Source of the DNA: Fictibacillus phosphorivorans
GTDB taxonomy: Bacteria; Bacillota; Bacilli; Bacillales; Fictibacillaceae
Direction of reading: 5' to 3'
DNA: 64,000 nt
NCBI RefSeq assembly: GCF_007673525.1
Contig: NZ_VDZU01000001.1
Span: 2,678,055-2,742,054, forward strand
Under the pieces are notes generated by a model. That model did not search any database. It was given only the letters and a program-made list of their open reading frames with translations, and had not been told where the DNA came from. Every line of letters starts with the position of its first letter. Position 1 is the first letter of the stretch. Position numbers and translations under genes: made by a program. Positions 7,831-15,403 of this stretch are shown here, in pieces.

Positions 7831-9189
7831 TTAGAGAAGATGAGACAAAAACATTGTAGCTGTACCAAAGTATACTAAGAGTGAAAAAATATCATTCAAT
7901 GTTGTGATAAGAGGTCCCGATGCTACCGCTGGGTCAATCTTAAACCTGTATAGTAATAACGGAATAAGTGTTCCAGCAAGTGTACCAATTATCAATGTAA
8001 AGAATAATGAACTACCTACAACAAGCCCCAATATTAGATTGCCTTTCCATAAGAAAGCAACGATTGATATCAAAATTCCGCAAGTAATTCCTATAATAAA
8101 CCCAACACCAAATTCTCGGAGTATTAATTTCATAATGGTCGGCCGATCAATGTCATGCGATACAAGTCCACGAACAACTACTGCAAGAGATTGTGTGCCC
8201 GTATTCCCTGTCATACCTGCAATCATTGGCATAAAGTACGTAAGTGCAACCGCGCGTTCGATCGTTCCTTCAAACGTGCTTATGATACTACCAGATAAGA
8301 TTCCAATAAACAGAAGTAAAATAAGCCAAGGCAGTCTTCTATAGGAAGCTACAAGGGCACTTGTCTGAAAATCAATGGATTTACCTGTTGCCGATAACTT
8401 CTCGATGTCTTCATTAGCTTCTTCAATTAATACATCTAGCACATCATCGACTGTAACAATCCCGATCAAACGATCATGTTCATCCGTTACAGGGACAGCT
8501 ATAAAGTCGTAGCGCTCAATTGTACGCGCTACTTCTTCTTGGTCTGTCTCTGCGGGTACGGAGATAACCCTGCTGTACATGATTTCCTCGATCTTCTCAT
8601 CCATCTCTGCTAATAACAGATCACGATAAGACACTACACCAACAAGCTTTCTATCATCATCAATTACATATAAGTAATAAATATTCTCTGCAAAACCGGC
8701 GAAAGTTTTTAGCTTTTCAACCGCATCTCTAACCGTATAAACTTGCGGAATCCATACGAACCGGTTGGTCATAATACCACCAGCTGTATCTGAATCATAT
8801 TGCATAAGGCTTTGAACCGTTTTGGATTCATCTGCTTTCATGGAAGACAGAAAATCTTGAATCTCATTAACATCCAAGTTACCAAGAAGGTCCGCTAAAT
8901 CATCATTCTCCATTAAGTTCATGATGTGAGATGAGCGCTCAATGCCAAGTTTGTTCAGAATTTCCATCTGAAGGTCACTTTCTAGCTCTTGAATCAAGGA
9001 AGCGATCTGTCTTGTGGTTAAAAACGTAACAAACTTATGTCTGTGCTTTTCCGGCAAATTTTTATAAACATTTGCGATATCATACGGGTGAAGTTCATCG
9101 ATTAAAAGCTGAAATTCTTTTTTTCGTAACTCTTTTAAGTTTTTTATGACATATAATAATATCTGGTTCTCTGACATCTCTTTAAACAA
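7831..9189 (-). CDS. mgtE: Magnesium transporter MgtE
   Basis: A 452-residue protein with the full MgtE layout. There is an N-terminal helical MgtE_N domain (about 1-130), a pair of CBS domains (about 135-255) that sense cytosolic magnesium, and a C-terminal region of five membrane helices (about 280-452). The pore-region motif PMIAGMTGNTGTQS is intact. The start is TTG at 9189 with GGAGG 9 nt upstream, and no closer ATG would give a full N-domain. No M-box riboswitch is visible in the 160-nt upstream region. It is a single-gene unit with its own terminator. Confidence 0.95.
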   Translation of the reverse strand: MFKEMSENQILLYVIKNLKELRKKEFQLLIDELHPYDIANVYKNLPEKHRHKFVTFLTTRQIASLIQELESDLQMEILNKLGIERSSHIMNLMENDDLADLLGNLDVNEIQDFLSSMKADESKTVQSLMQYDSDTAGGIMTNRFVWIPQVYTVRDAVEKLKTFAGFAENIYYLYVIDDDRKLVGVVSYRDLLLAEMDEKIEEIMYSRVISVPAETDQEEVARTIERYDFIAVPVTDEHDRLIGIVTVDDVLDVLIEEANEDIEKLSATGKSIDFQTSALVASYRRLPWLILLLFIGILSGSIISTFEGTIERAVALTYFMPMIAGMTGNTGTQSLAVVVRGLVSHDIDRPTIMKLILREFGVGFIIGITCGILISIVAFLWKGNLILGLVVGSSLFFTLIIGTLAGTLIPLLLYRFKIDPAVASGPLITTLNDIFSLLVYFGTATMFLSHLL

Positions 9190-9298
9190 GGAACGTCACC
9201 TCCTTATAAAAGTACTTCACCATTATAAGTGATTTTTCTAACTGTGACTATGGTATCGTATTGAATCTTTTCTTCTGATCTTAATTACTTAGGCAAAA

Positions 9299-9328
9299 GA
9301 AAAAACCACTTAGCATAAAGTGGTTTCG
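9299..9328 (-). terminator. Terminator of the DoxX gene
   Basis: On the minus strand AAACCACTT and AAGTGGTTT form a stem followed by six T residues. Confidence 0.75.
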
Positions 9329-9351
9329 TCATTTTTGTTCTGTATTCAGTT

Positions 9352-9753
9352 CTATTTTAACCAAAGGTGATCCAAAGAATAATCTCCTGCACCTGTTAAG
9401 GCGACTCCTATCACTACTGCGATTAAGACTAGGTTAAACTCATAGCCGTTCGCCGTTACCCAGAACCCGTTCTGCAAGTGAACTTTAACTGCAGCCACAA
9501 GCATCGTTCCAGCGATCAGCACAGCACCAATTTCGGTGAACAAACCTGCGGCAAACAAAAGTCCTCCGCCAAATTCAGCCAGACCTGCTAATAGAGCCAT
9601 CGTATAGCCTGGTTTAATACCGATAGATTCCATCCAGCCTCCAGTTCCTTTTAATCCATAACCGCCGAACCACCCAAACAACTTCTGAGCTCCATGTGCT
9701 GCTAATGCTAGACCTACTACTAATCGAATAATCAGTAATCCTAATGATAACAT
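9352..9753 (-). CDS. DoxX-family membrane protein
   Basis: A 133-residue protein with four membrane helices. It shows the DoxX pattern: RLVVGLALAAHGAQKLFGWF near the N-terminus, then GLAEFGGGLLFAAGLFTEIG and a final helix ending GDYSLDHLWLK. Members of this family (CatD/YfiD, YkgB-like) are linked to thiol stress and catechol or oxidant tolerance, but the biochemical role is not settled. It is a single gene with its own terminator. Confidence 0.88.
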   Translation of the reverse strand: MLSLGLLIIRLVVGLALAAHGAQKLFGWFGGYGLKGTGGWMESIGIKPGYTMALLAGLAEFGGGLLFAAGLFTEIGAVLIAGTMLVAAVKVHLQNGFWVTANGYEFNLVLIAVVIGVALTGAGDYSLDHLWLK

Positions 9754-9857
9754 CCCTATCCCTCTTTCTCTTCGTGAATTTAACTTACTTTATGTTAGTA
9801 TATTACAATTAGTAACTTGTCTATGTCAAGTTACTTTAAAAAAATAACCTTAAGAGC

Positions 9858-9897
9858 AAAAAAAAATACCGCTCTTCTTTAAAGAATATGCGGCAAT
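9858..9897 (-). terminator. Terminator of the methionine aminopeptidase gene
   Basis: On the minus strand TTGCCGC and GCGGTA form a stem with an inner ATTCTTTAAAGAA extension, followed by nine T residues. Confidence 0.7.
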
Positions 9898-9904
9898 GTT
9901 TATT

Positions 9905-10654
9905 TTAAGCTTGTTCTGTTAAAATAATTGGTCCCTCTTTTGTAATGGCAACAGTATGTTCATATTGTGCTGAAAGACTTCCATCATAAGTGACGGCGGT
10001 CCAACCATCCTCCAATAAACTAACGTGCGGCCGCCCTCCATTGAGTATAGGTTCAATGGTTATGACCATACCCTCTTTTAAAGTGATTCCTGTGTTACGC
10101 TCTCCAACATGGTGAACTTGAGGCTCTTCGTGTATGGAGCGACCTATACCATGCCCAATAAACTCTCGAACAATCGAATAGCCCTTATTCTCCGCATAAG
10201 ATTGAATCGCATGACCGATATCACCTATACGATTACCAACCCGAGCTTGTTCTATCCCCTTATATAGAGCTTGTTTAGTTGTTTCCAACAAAGCACGAGA
10301 CTTTTTAGAAACCTTTCCTACTTCATATGACCAAGCGGAATCAGCCAGCCATCCATTTAAATTCACAACAAAATCAATCGTTACGATATCTCCGTCTCTT
10401 AACGCATTTTTATTTGGAAGCCCGTGACATACTTCATCATTTACAGAAGCACATGTCGCAAAAGGATACCCCATATATCCTTTTTGAGCAGCTTTTGCTC
10501 CGTGAGCTGTTAAAAAACTTTCAACAAACTGATCAATTTTAAATGTTGTTGTTCCAGGTATAACAAGCTTGCTTAATTCTCTGTGACATGAAGCAAGCAG
10601 CCTTCCCGCTTCATGCATCTTTTCAATCTGCTTTTGTGACTTGATCTTAATCAA
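9905..10654 (-). CDS. map: Methionine aminopeptidase, type I (YflG/MapB-like)
   Basis: A 249-residue enzyme that removes the initiator Met from nascent proteins. The five metal ligands of the pita-bread fold are visible: Asp in VTIDFVV, Asp in LADSAW, His in FIGHGIGR, Glu in ITIEPIL and Glu in QYEHTVAI. The substrate-binding His in CHGLP is also present. It lies outside the ribosomal-protein region where the housekeeping map gene normally sits, so it is more likely the second Bacillus paralogue. That assignment rests on context and length. Confidence 0.92.
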   Translation of the reverse strand: MIKIKSQKQIEKMHEAGRLLASCHRELSKLVIPGTTTFKIDQFVESFLTAHGAKAAQKGYMGYPFATCASVNDEVCHGLPNKNALRDGDIVTIDFVVNLNGWLADSAWSYEVGKVSKKSRALLETTKQALYKGIEQARVGNRIGDIGHAIQSYAENKGYSIVREFIGHGIGRSIHEEPQVHHVGERNTGITLKEGMVITIEPILNGGRPHVSLLEDGWTAVTYDGSLSAQYEHTVAITKEGPIILTEQA

Positions 10655-10713
10655 TACAAAGTCTCCCTTCCTCTTTTTTAACTATATTCAAGGAAAAAGA
10701 TCTTCGTGAAAGT

Positions 10714-10747
10714 AAAAAAGCACCTGGCGTTTTATCACGCCCGATGC
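10714..10747 (-). terminator. Terminator of the TVP38-family gene
   Basis: On the minus strand GCATC.GGCGT pairs with ACGCC.GGTGC and is followed by six T residues. The stem overlaps the end of the coding region. Confidence 0.65.
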
Positions 10748-11340
10748 TCTGATTCTTTAAGTCTTGATTCAACTATTTTTCCACCTAGCCACAATACAAA
10801 TATGCCAAAAGCAATCATCCCAAGTTTCAAGGGGCTCTTCAACACATCAATAAAGTCGTATCCGATAAATGAAACGATCGCGATCATCACCAATTTACCG
10901 AGAGTTAATGCTAGCAGAAAGGTTTTAATATTAATTCGCGATAATCCGCCTACTACGTTAACTAGAGCGGATGGAGTAAACGGAAAACAATAGATGAGAA
11001 AAAGCATACCGAAACCATGCCTCTCTACCCATCCAAGCATTCGTGTTGTGTTTGTATGTCTGTTTAAAAAATTCAAAAAACGCTTTTGGCCATATCGCCG
11101 CACTAATAAGAACACAATGATAGAACCAACGCAAACCCCAATCCACGAATAAAGAAATCCTAACCAAAATCCGTATGCCGCTGCATTTCCCGCTACAAAA
11201 ATAAAAAGCGGAAGGATCGGCAGAAATGATTCAAGCATAGGTAGCAATATCCCTGGCAAGAAACCTAAATCTTTGTATTGGTCAAGCAGTTCTAATATGT
11301 TTTTTTCCGTAAAATAGCGTTCCCAGTTTCGCCAGTCCAT
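10735..11340 (-). CDS. TVP38/TMEM64-family membrane protein
   Basis: A 201-residue polytopic membrane protein. The family core is recognisable: an amphipathic re-entrant stretch PMLESFLPILPLFIFVAGNA, then GSIIVFLLVRRYGQKR, and YCFPFTPSALVNVVGGLSRI. This belongs to the DedA/VTT superfamily, several members of which move or scramble phospholipids. The specific role of this paralogue is unknown. It is a single gene; a second VTT protein (DedA type) is encoded at 45838-46422. Confidence 0.87.
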   Translation of the reverse strand: MDWRNWERYFTEKNILELLDQYKDLGFLPGILLPMLESFLPILPLFIFVAGNAAAYGFWLGFLYSWIGVCVGSIIVFLLVRRYGQKRFLNFLNRHTNTTRMLGWVERHGFGMLFLIYCFPFTPSALVNVVGGLSRINIKTFLLALTLGKLVMIAIVSFIGYDFIDVLKSPLKLGMIAFGIFVLWLGGKIVESRLKESEHRA

Positions 11341-11461
11341 CCATCGTTCACCCTTTTCTTCCTCATACCCTCATCGTTGCCACAGTTAACTTGTTTAAAA
11401 CCGACTTTAGGAAAAACAAGGAGTTAATCATCTAATTTTATCATAAACTAAAAAAAGTTCA

Positions 11462-11848
11462 CTATTTGCTGATCGTTTTCGAATGTGTTTTATACCTTTT
11501 TTGTCCTAGAATAAACCCGCAGCAACATACTGAGACGAAAGACATTAAAGGTAACAGGAAACTGATAAAATGCATTCCCTTTACCTCAGCATCGAACGGA
11601 AACAAAAGACTATACATAACTACCGTTCCATGTAGTAATGCCCCTGCTGCAGCCAAAAGTTTGTGTATCCACACAATAGCAAAACGATTTAATGCACATA
11701 GGAATGCGACAATACCCCATAAAAGAAGAGGATACCCCAAAACATTCAGACCATCGGCTTTCATTTCCACAAGACTCGTAATCTGTACGATTCCCACCAA
11801 GATAGAAAAAAGCCCTGCTAAGAGAAACGATCGGTATATGATAGGCAT
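11462..11848 (-). CDS. Four-helix membrane protein, unknown function
   Basis: A 128-residue protein. ATG at 11848 is preferred because GGGGGAA lies just upstream; the frame open to 11920 has no ribosome site and would encode an improbable leader. Four hydrophobic segments lie at about 5-25, 38-55, 63-83 and 95-115, with a Cys-Cys-Cys cluster (VSVCCCGF) in the last helix. The basic tail KRYKTHSKTISK faces the cytosol. I do not recognise the family. Confidence 0.6.
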   Translation of the reverse strand: MPIIYRSFLLAGLFSILVGIVQITSLVEMKADGLNVLGYPLLLWGIVAFLCALNRFAIVWIHKLLAAAGALLHGTVVMYSLLFPFDAEVKGMHFISFLLPLMSFVSVCCCGFILGQKRYKTHSKTISK

Positions 11849-11903
11849 TTGATTTCCCCCTTTTTCATATGACACCATGTTGTAGCACAATCTAAAATAA
11901 ACA

Positions 11904-11938
11904 AAAAACCGCCACAACATAATGTTTTGACGGTTTGT
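11904..11938 (-). terminator. Terminator of the PNPOx-like gene
   Basis: On the minus strand AAACCG and CGGTTT flank a loop and are followed by a T run, 30 nt after the stop at 11969. Confidence 0.65.
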
Positions 11939-11968
11939 ACGTTTCTTCTAGTTGTAAAAAAGTCAGCT

Positions 11969-12424
11969 TTATTTCATAAGAGCGTCATACACTTGGACAT
12001 CTAGCTCTTTTGCTTTCTTTTCATTATACGTCTTTTCATATACAGGTTCTTGGACGATCTTCGCACCCCAGAACATACTCTCAAACACATGGTCAATATC
12101 CACTTCGATCTTCGCAAGCTTTAATGGTACGCCTTCCATTGTTTCCTGCAGGATATTTGCTTTTCCATTAATTGAATACACAGTTTCAAGTCCTACTACC
12201 GTAAGTACCACTTGTGGATTATCTTTAATGTTTGTTACGATGCGTGAATTGTTCGTCACCGTAAATCGAATCTTCTCTTTTGATAAACTCTTTACCCATG
12301 AGATCGCGTTAACAGATGGAGCTTTCGTTTCTGCGTCAACTGTCCCTAGGAGGACAAGTTGTTCGCCTTGCAGGTGTTCAAACAATTCTGGACTTAACGT
12401 TGTTGGAATTTCTTGTTTTGCCAC
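11969..12424 (-). CDS. Pyridoxamine 5'-phosphate oxidase-like flavin-binding protein
   Basis: A 151-residue split-barrel protein. The segments LVLLGTVDAETKAPSVNAIS, KIRFTVTNNSRIVTNIKDNP and VVLTVVG follow the PNPOx-like FMN-binding barrel. The true pyridoxal-phosphate pathway enzyme is longer, so this is more likely a general flavin or F420/haem-type oxidoreductase of the superfamily. The start is GTG at 12424 with AAGGTGG upstream. It is monocistronic. Confidence 0.8.
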   Translation of the reverse strand: MAKQEIPTTLSPELFEHLQGEQLVLLGTVDAETKAPSVNAISWVKSLSKEKIRFTVTNNSRIVTNIKDNPQVVLTVVGLETVYSINGKANILQETMEGVPLKLAKIEVDIDHVFESMFWGAKIVQEPVYEKTYNEKKAKELDVQVYDALMK

Positions 12425-12492
12425 TTGATCGCCACCTTTTAAGAGAATTATGTATGATCCCTATTTTACCATATATTTCATAAGTTGAAAGT

Positions 12493-12522
12493 GAAAAAGG
12501 AAGCGTTACGGTCGCTTCCTTT
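12493..12522 (-). terminator. Terminator of the iadA operon
   Basis: On the minus strand AAAGGAAGCG and CGCTTCCTTT form a stem followed by T residues immediately after the iadA stop. Confidence 0.75.
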
Positions 12523-13693
12523 ACTCTTCAAACGTTCCTTTGATTACAGCTTCTCCCTCTCGAACCATCACTTGCCCATTCGCAATAACTGAATCAATGC
12601 TGAGATCTTCATTAAGCATAACAAGATCAGCATCCAGTCCTTCTTGCAGTCTTCCTTTTTGATTAAGCTTTAAAACGCGGGCAGGATTAGAAGTGATTGT
12701 CTGCAATGCCTCATGAAGTGGAACTCCTTCTGTTTGAACAGCATCCCGCACTTCGCCGAACAGCGAGTTCACTCTGCCGATACGCAAGCCCGTAAATTCT
12801 CCAAATTCATTAAATGCAGGCAAACTTCCTTGTGCGTCTGATGTGAACGTTATTTGCTCGATTGCCACTCCTGCATCTAACATTCTTTTAAGCCCAATTG
12901 AGCATTTAACTTCGCCTTCTTCTAAAAATTGCTTCGTCGTACTTGTTGTGAAATCTACGATACCGCCTTTTTTCGCAAATTCGATACCAGCTTCAAACAA
13001 GTAAGAATTTCGGTTAATATGCGTAGGATAAAATTGAGACAGAGGCAGATCGGTGGTATCAACTACTTCTTTAATTAAAGACAACATCCGTTTGCTATCG
13101 CCAAGGTGAATGTTCACAACACCTGCTTTTCCTGAAAGCATACCTGCAACTCTTGCTTGTGACGCCAGCCTTGCCAGCTCAGATGCTAACGGCTGGCTGG
13201 AACGATGGTCAGAAATAGCAATTTCACCTACACCGATGATCTCATCAACCATCATGATGTCAGTTTCAATATTCCCTGTTAACGTTTTAACAGGAACTTG
13301 ATAGGAACCGGTGTGTACAAAGCACGAGATTCCTTCTTCTTTTAGCGCTTTTGCTTTTGCGATCAAAGAAGTCATCGTCCTGGCTATCCCGTCCGTACCA
13401 ATCACTCCAACAATCGTTGTCACACCCGCTTTCGTAACATCTGACAGATAGATCTCAGGGGTTCTCGTTTTATATCCGCCTTCTCCTCCACCGCCAGTAA
13501 TATGAACATGTCCATCAATAAAACCTGGTGCCACTATTTTACCTGTTGCATCAATGATATGGATATCAAGAGCAGGTGCCGGCCATTCAATATTTTCTGA
13601 GATGCTGGCTATCTTTCCGGCAGCTAGTAGGATATCTTTTTTTCCGAGATAATGAGGCGCGTACACCTCACCGCCTTTTATGAGAGTAAACAT
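12521..13693 (-). CDS. iadA: Isoaspartyl (beta-aspartyl) dipeptidase
   Basis: A 390-residue amidohydrolase, the same length as E. coli IadA. The binuclear metal site is visible: APGFIDGHVH (two His), the later His residues in VNIHLGDS and YPTHINRN, and the Asp in TFTSDAQG. It hydrolyses beta-aspartyl dipeptides that arise from isomerised Asn/Asp in protein breakdown. ATG at 13693 is chosen for its AAAGGAA site; the frame open to 13741 overlaps the upstream gene. It follows the YfcC transporter gene by 34 nt in one operon under a sigma-54 promoter, suggesting peptide or amino-acid scavenging. Confidence 0.9.
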   Translation of the reverse strand: MFTLIKGGEVYAPHYLGKKDILLAAGKIASISENIEWPAPALDIHIIDATGKIVAPGFIDGHVHITGGGGEGGYKTRTPEIYLSDVTKAGVTTIVGVIGTDGIARTMTSLIAKAKALKEEGISCFVHTGSYQVPVKTLTGNIETDIMMVDEIIGVGEIAISDHRSSQPLASELARLASQARVAGMLSGKAGVVNIHLGDSKRMLSLIKEVVDTTDLPLSQFYPTHINRNSYLFEAGIEFAKKGGIVDFTTSTTKQFLEEGEVKCSIGLKRMLDAGVAIEQITFTSDAQGSLPAFNEFGEFTGLRIGRVNSLFGEVRDAVQTEGVPLHEALQTITSNPARVLKLNQKGRLQEGLDADLVMLNEDLSIDSVIANGQVMVREGEAVIKGTFEE

Positions 13694-13727
13694 GTAAATC
13701 ATTCCTTTATTTTTAAAAAAATATAGA

Positions 13728-15233
13728 TTATTTAAAACCAATGAGTACTGCTGTAACGATTACAATAGAAGCTAAAATAAACAATAATAGTTGAAACTTG
13801 ATCTGGAATTTGAACCATTTGGACCACTCGATACGTGCCGCACCCAATGTTCCCATCAATGCCCCGGAAGTCGGTACGATCATGTTTGTAAATCCGTCAC
13901 CAAGCTGAAACGCAAGTACTGCTTCTTGTCTCGTAACGCCTGCCATGTCAGCAAGCGGAGACATTAACGGCATAGTAAGAGCGGCTTGACCTGAACCTGA
14001 AACGATAAAGAAGTTAAACACGGCTTGGAATACATACATGATCCATGCTGAAACGGCTACTGGTACATCTGAAACTAGGCCACCTGCTGCATTAAGCATT
14101 GTGTTTAATACGGAAGGCTCGGCCGGGTTGTCTCCACCTAACATGATAATTACCCCTTTTGCCATACCAACAATGAGGGCTGCAGGAAGAATATCTCTAG
14201 CTCCTTGTTTGAAACCATCAGATATACCGTTAACTGTCATGTTATTTAATTTGAAGATTACTCCAATTATACCCGCAACTAAACCGATTGTGAAAAATTG
14301 AGTTGCGATTTCAGGAATGTAGTATGCTCTTTCAACAACGCCCCATACAATCCAGATTACCCCTGCTACTATTGTTAAAAGAATAAGAATATGTCCAATT
14401 CCAAAGCTCGCTTTAATGTCCGTTTGTTTAAAATCTTCTCGGAAGTATGCATCGGACTCATAAGATAATGAACGTTTAGGATCTTTTCTAATTCTAGAAG
14501 CATAGATCCATGTATAAACAATACCCACTAATGTAAAGAATGCCCACATACCAATACGGAAAGGTGCACCAGACAATACTGGAACTCCCGCAATTCCTTG
14601 TGCAATCGCTACACCAAATGGATTCATCCATGATGTTGCAAATCCGATCTGTGTGGCAACATACGTAATCATAACCGCTGTAATCGCATCATAACCAAGC
14701 GCAATTACAACTGGCACAAGAATCATTGCAAACGCAATGGCTTCTTCACCCATTCCAAAAACCGCTCCGCCTAAAGAGAATAATAAGAACATAATAGGAA
14801 TAATAAGGACTTCTTTTCCTTTTGTACGGTCAATCATCTTTAAAATACTATCTTCTATCGCACGCGTCTTCATAATAATTCCGAATGCGCCACCTATAAT
14901 AAGGATAAACGCAACAACCCCAACAGCAGATCCCCACTTATCCCCAGTAACTAAACCTTCAAAGATATAGTTTAAGAACCCTGCACCGCCGCCTTCTTCA
15001 AACAGGCTGACACCTTTAGTAGCTGGCTCACCGTCTTCCCCTTTTACATAGGAAAAGCTGTCAGGAACTAAAACTGTTTTAGTCTGCTCTTCTCCACCTT
15101 GCGTATAAGTTGTTTCTTTCGTTTCAAACTGTCCTGCCGGTATGATATACGTTAATAGTGCCATCAAGGCTACGACAAAGAATACGATAACGAACGTATC
15201 AGGCATCTCAAACCTTCTTTTCTTTTTATCCAC
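13728..15233 (-). CDS. YfcC-family carboxylate/amino-acid transporter
   Basis: A 501-residue membrane protein with about 12 helices. It opens KKKRRFEMPDTFVIVFFVV and contains ALLTYIIPAGQF, the GMGEEAIAFAMILVPV helix and the re-entrant motif NFFIVSGSGQAALTMPLMSP, all typical of the YfcC/DcuC-like family. NFFIVSGSGQAA resembles the substrate-binding hairpin of ion-transporter superfamily carriers. It is the first gene of the operon with isoaspartyl dipeptidase, so the cargo may be a small peptide, aspartate-type or other amino acid. Family annotations vary, and the substrate here is inferred only. Confidence 0.85.
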   Translation of the reverse strand: MDKKKRRFEMPDTFVIVFFVVALMALLTYIIPAGQFETKETTYTQGGEEQTKTVLVPDSFSYVKGEDGEPATKGVSLFEEGGGAGFLNYIFEGLVTGDKWGSAVGVVAFILIIGGAFGIIMKTRAIEDSILKMIDRTKGKEVLIIPIMFLLFSLGGAVFGMGEEAIAFAMILVPVVIALGYDAITAVMITYVATQIGFATSWMNPFGVAIAQGIAGVPVLSGAPFRIGMWAFFTLVGIVYTWIYASRIRKDPKRSLSYESDAYFREDFKQTDIKASFGIGHILILLTIVAGVIWIVWGVVERAYYIPEIATQFFTIGLVAGIIGVIFKLNNMTVNGISDGFKQGARDILPAALIVGMAKGVIIMLGGDNPAEPSVLNTMLNAAGGLVSDVPVAVSAWIMYVFQAVFNFFIVSGSGQAALTMPLMSPLADMAGVTRQEAVLAFQLGDGFTNMIVPTSGALMGTLGAARIEWSKWFKFQIKFQLLLFILASIVIVTAVLIGFK

Positions 15234-15269
15234 TTTTCTTCCCCCTTTTCTAAGTTCACATTATATAAA

Positions 15270-15285
15270 TGCAAGAATTGTGCCA
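15270..15285 (-). promoter_or_regulatory. Sigma-54 (-24/-12) promoter of the YfcC-iadA operon
   Basis: On the minus strand the sequence reads TGGCAC-AATTC-TTGCA, a full match to the sigma-54 core pattern TGGCAC-N5-TTGCA. It sits 37 nt upstream of the YfcC start codon. The adjacent divergent gene encodes a sigma-54 enhancer-binding protein, which makes the assignment firm. Confidence 0.9.
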
Positions 15286-15329
15286 ACATTTAGTCTCCTT
15301 TGTTAAAGGTTTTTAAATATTTTGTTTTA

Positions 15330-15371
15330 TTAATTGGCTAGTTATTAGATAATAGTTTTATAACCAATTAA
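15330..15371. promoter_or_regulatory. Candidate upstream activator sequence
   Basis: TTAATTGG and CCAATTAA form an 8-bp inverted repeat 26 bp apart, and both arms are near TTAT/ATAA repeats. It lies 45-85 bp upstream of the -24 element, in the shared intergenic region with the regulator gene. This is a suitable place for the enhancer-binding protein; the binding itself is inferred. Confidence 0.5.
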
Positions 15372-15403
15372 CATCCTAAAAAAGACCATTAAAGAAGGTG
15401 CGT

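Noticed and set aside
7904..8344. A 146-codon frame antisense to mgtE
   Set aside because: It mirrors the codon pattern of the conserved mgtE membrane region and has no ribosome site.
9190..9351. M-box magnesium riboswitch before mgtE
   Set aside because: The upstream region is too short and shows none of the conserved M-box helices, only the terminator of the DoxX gene.
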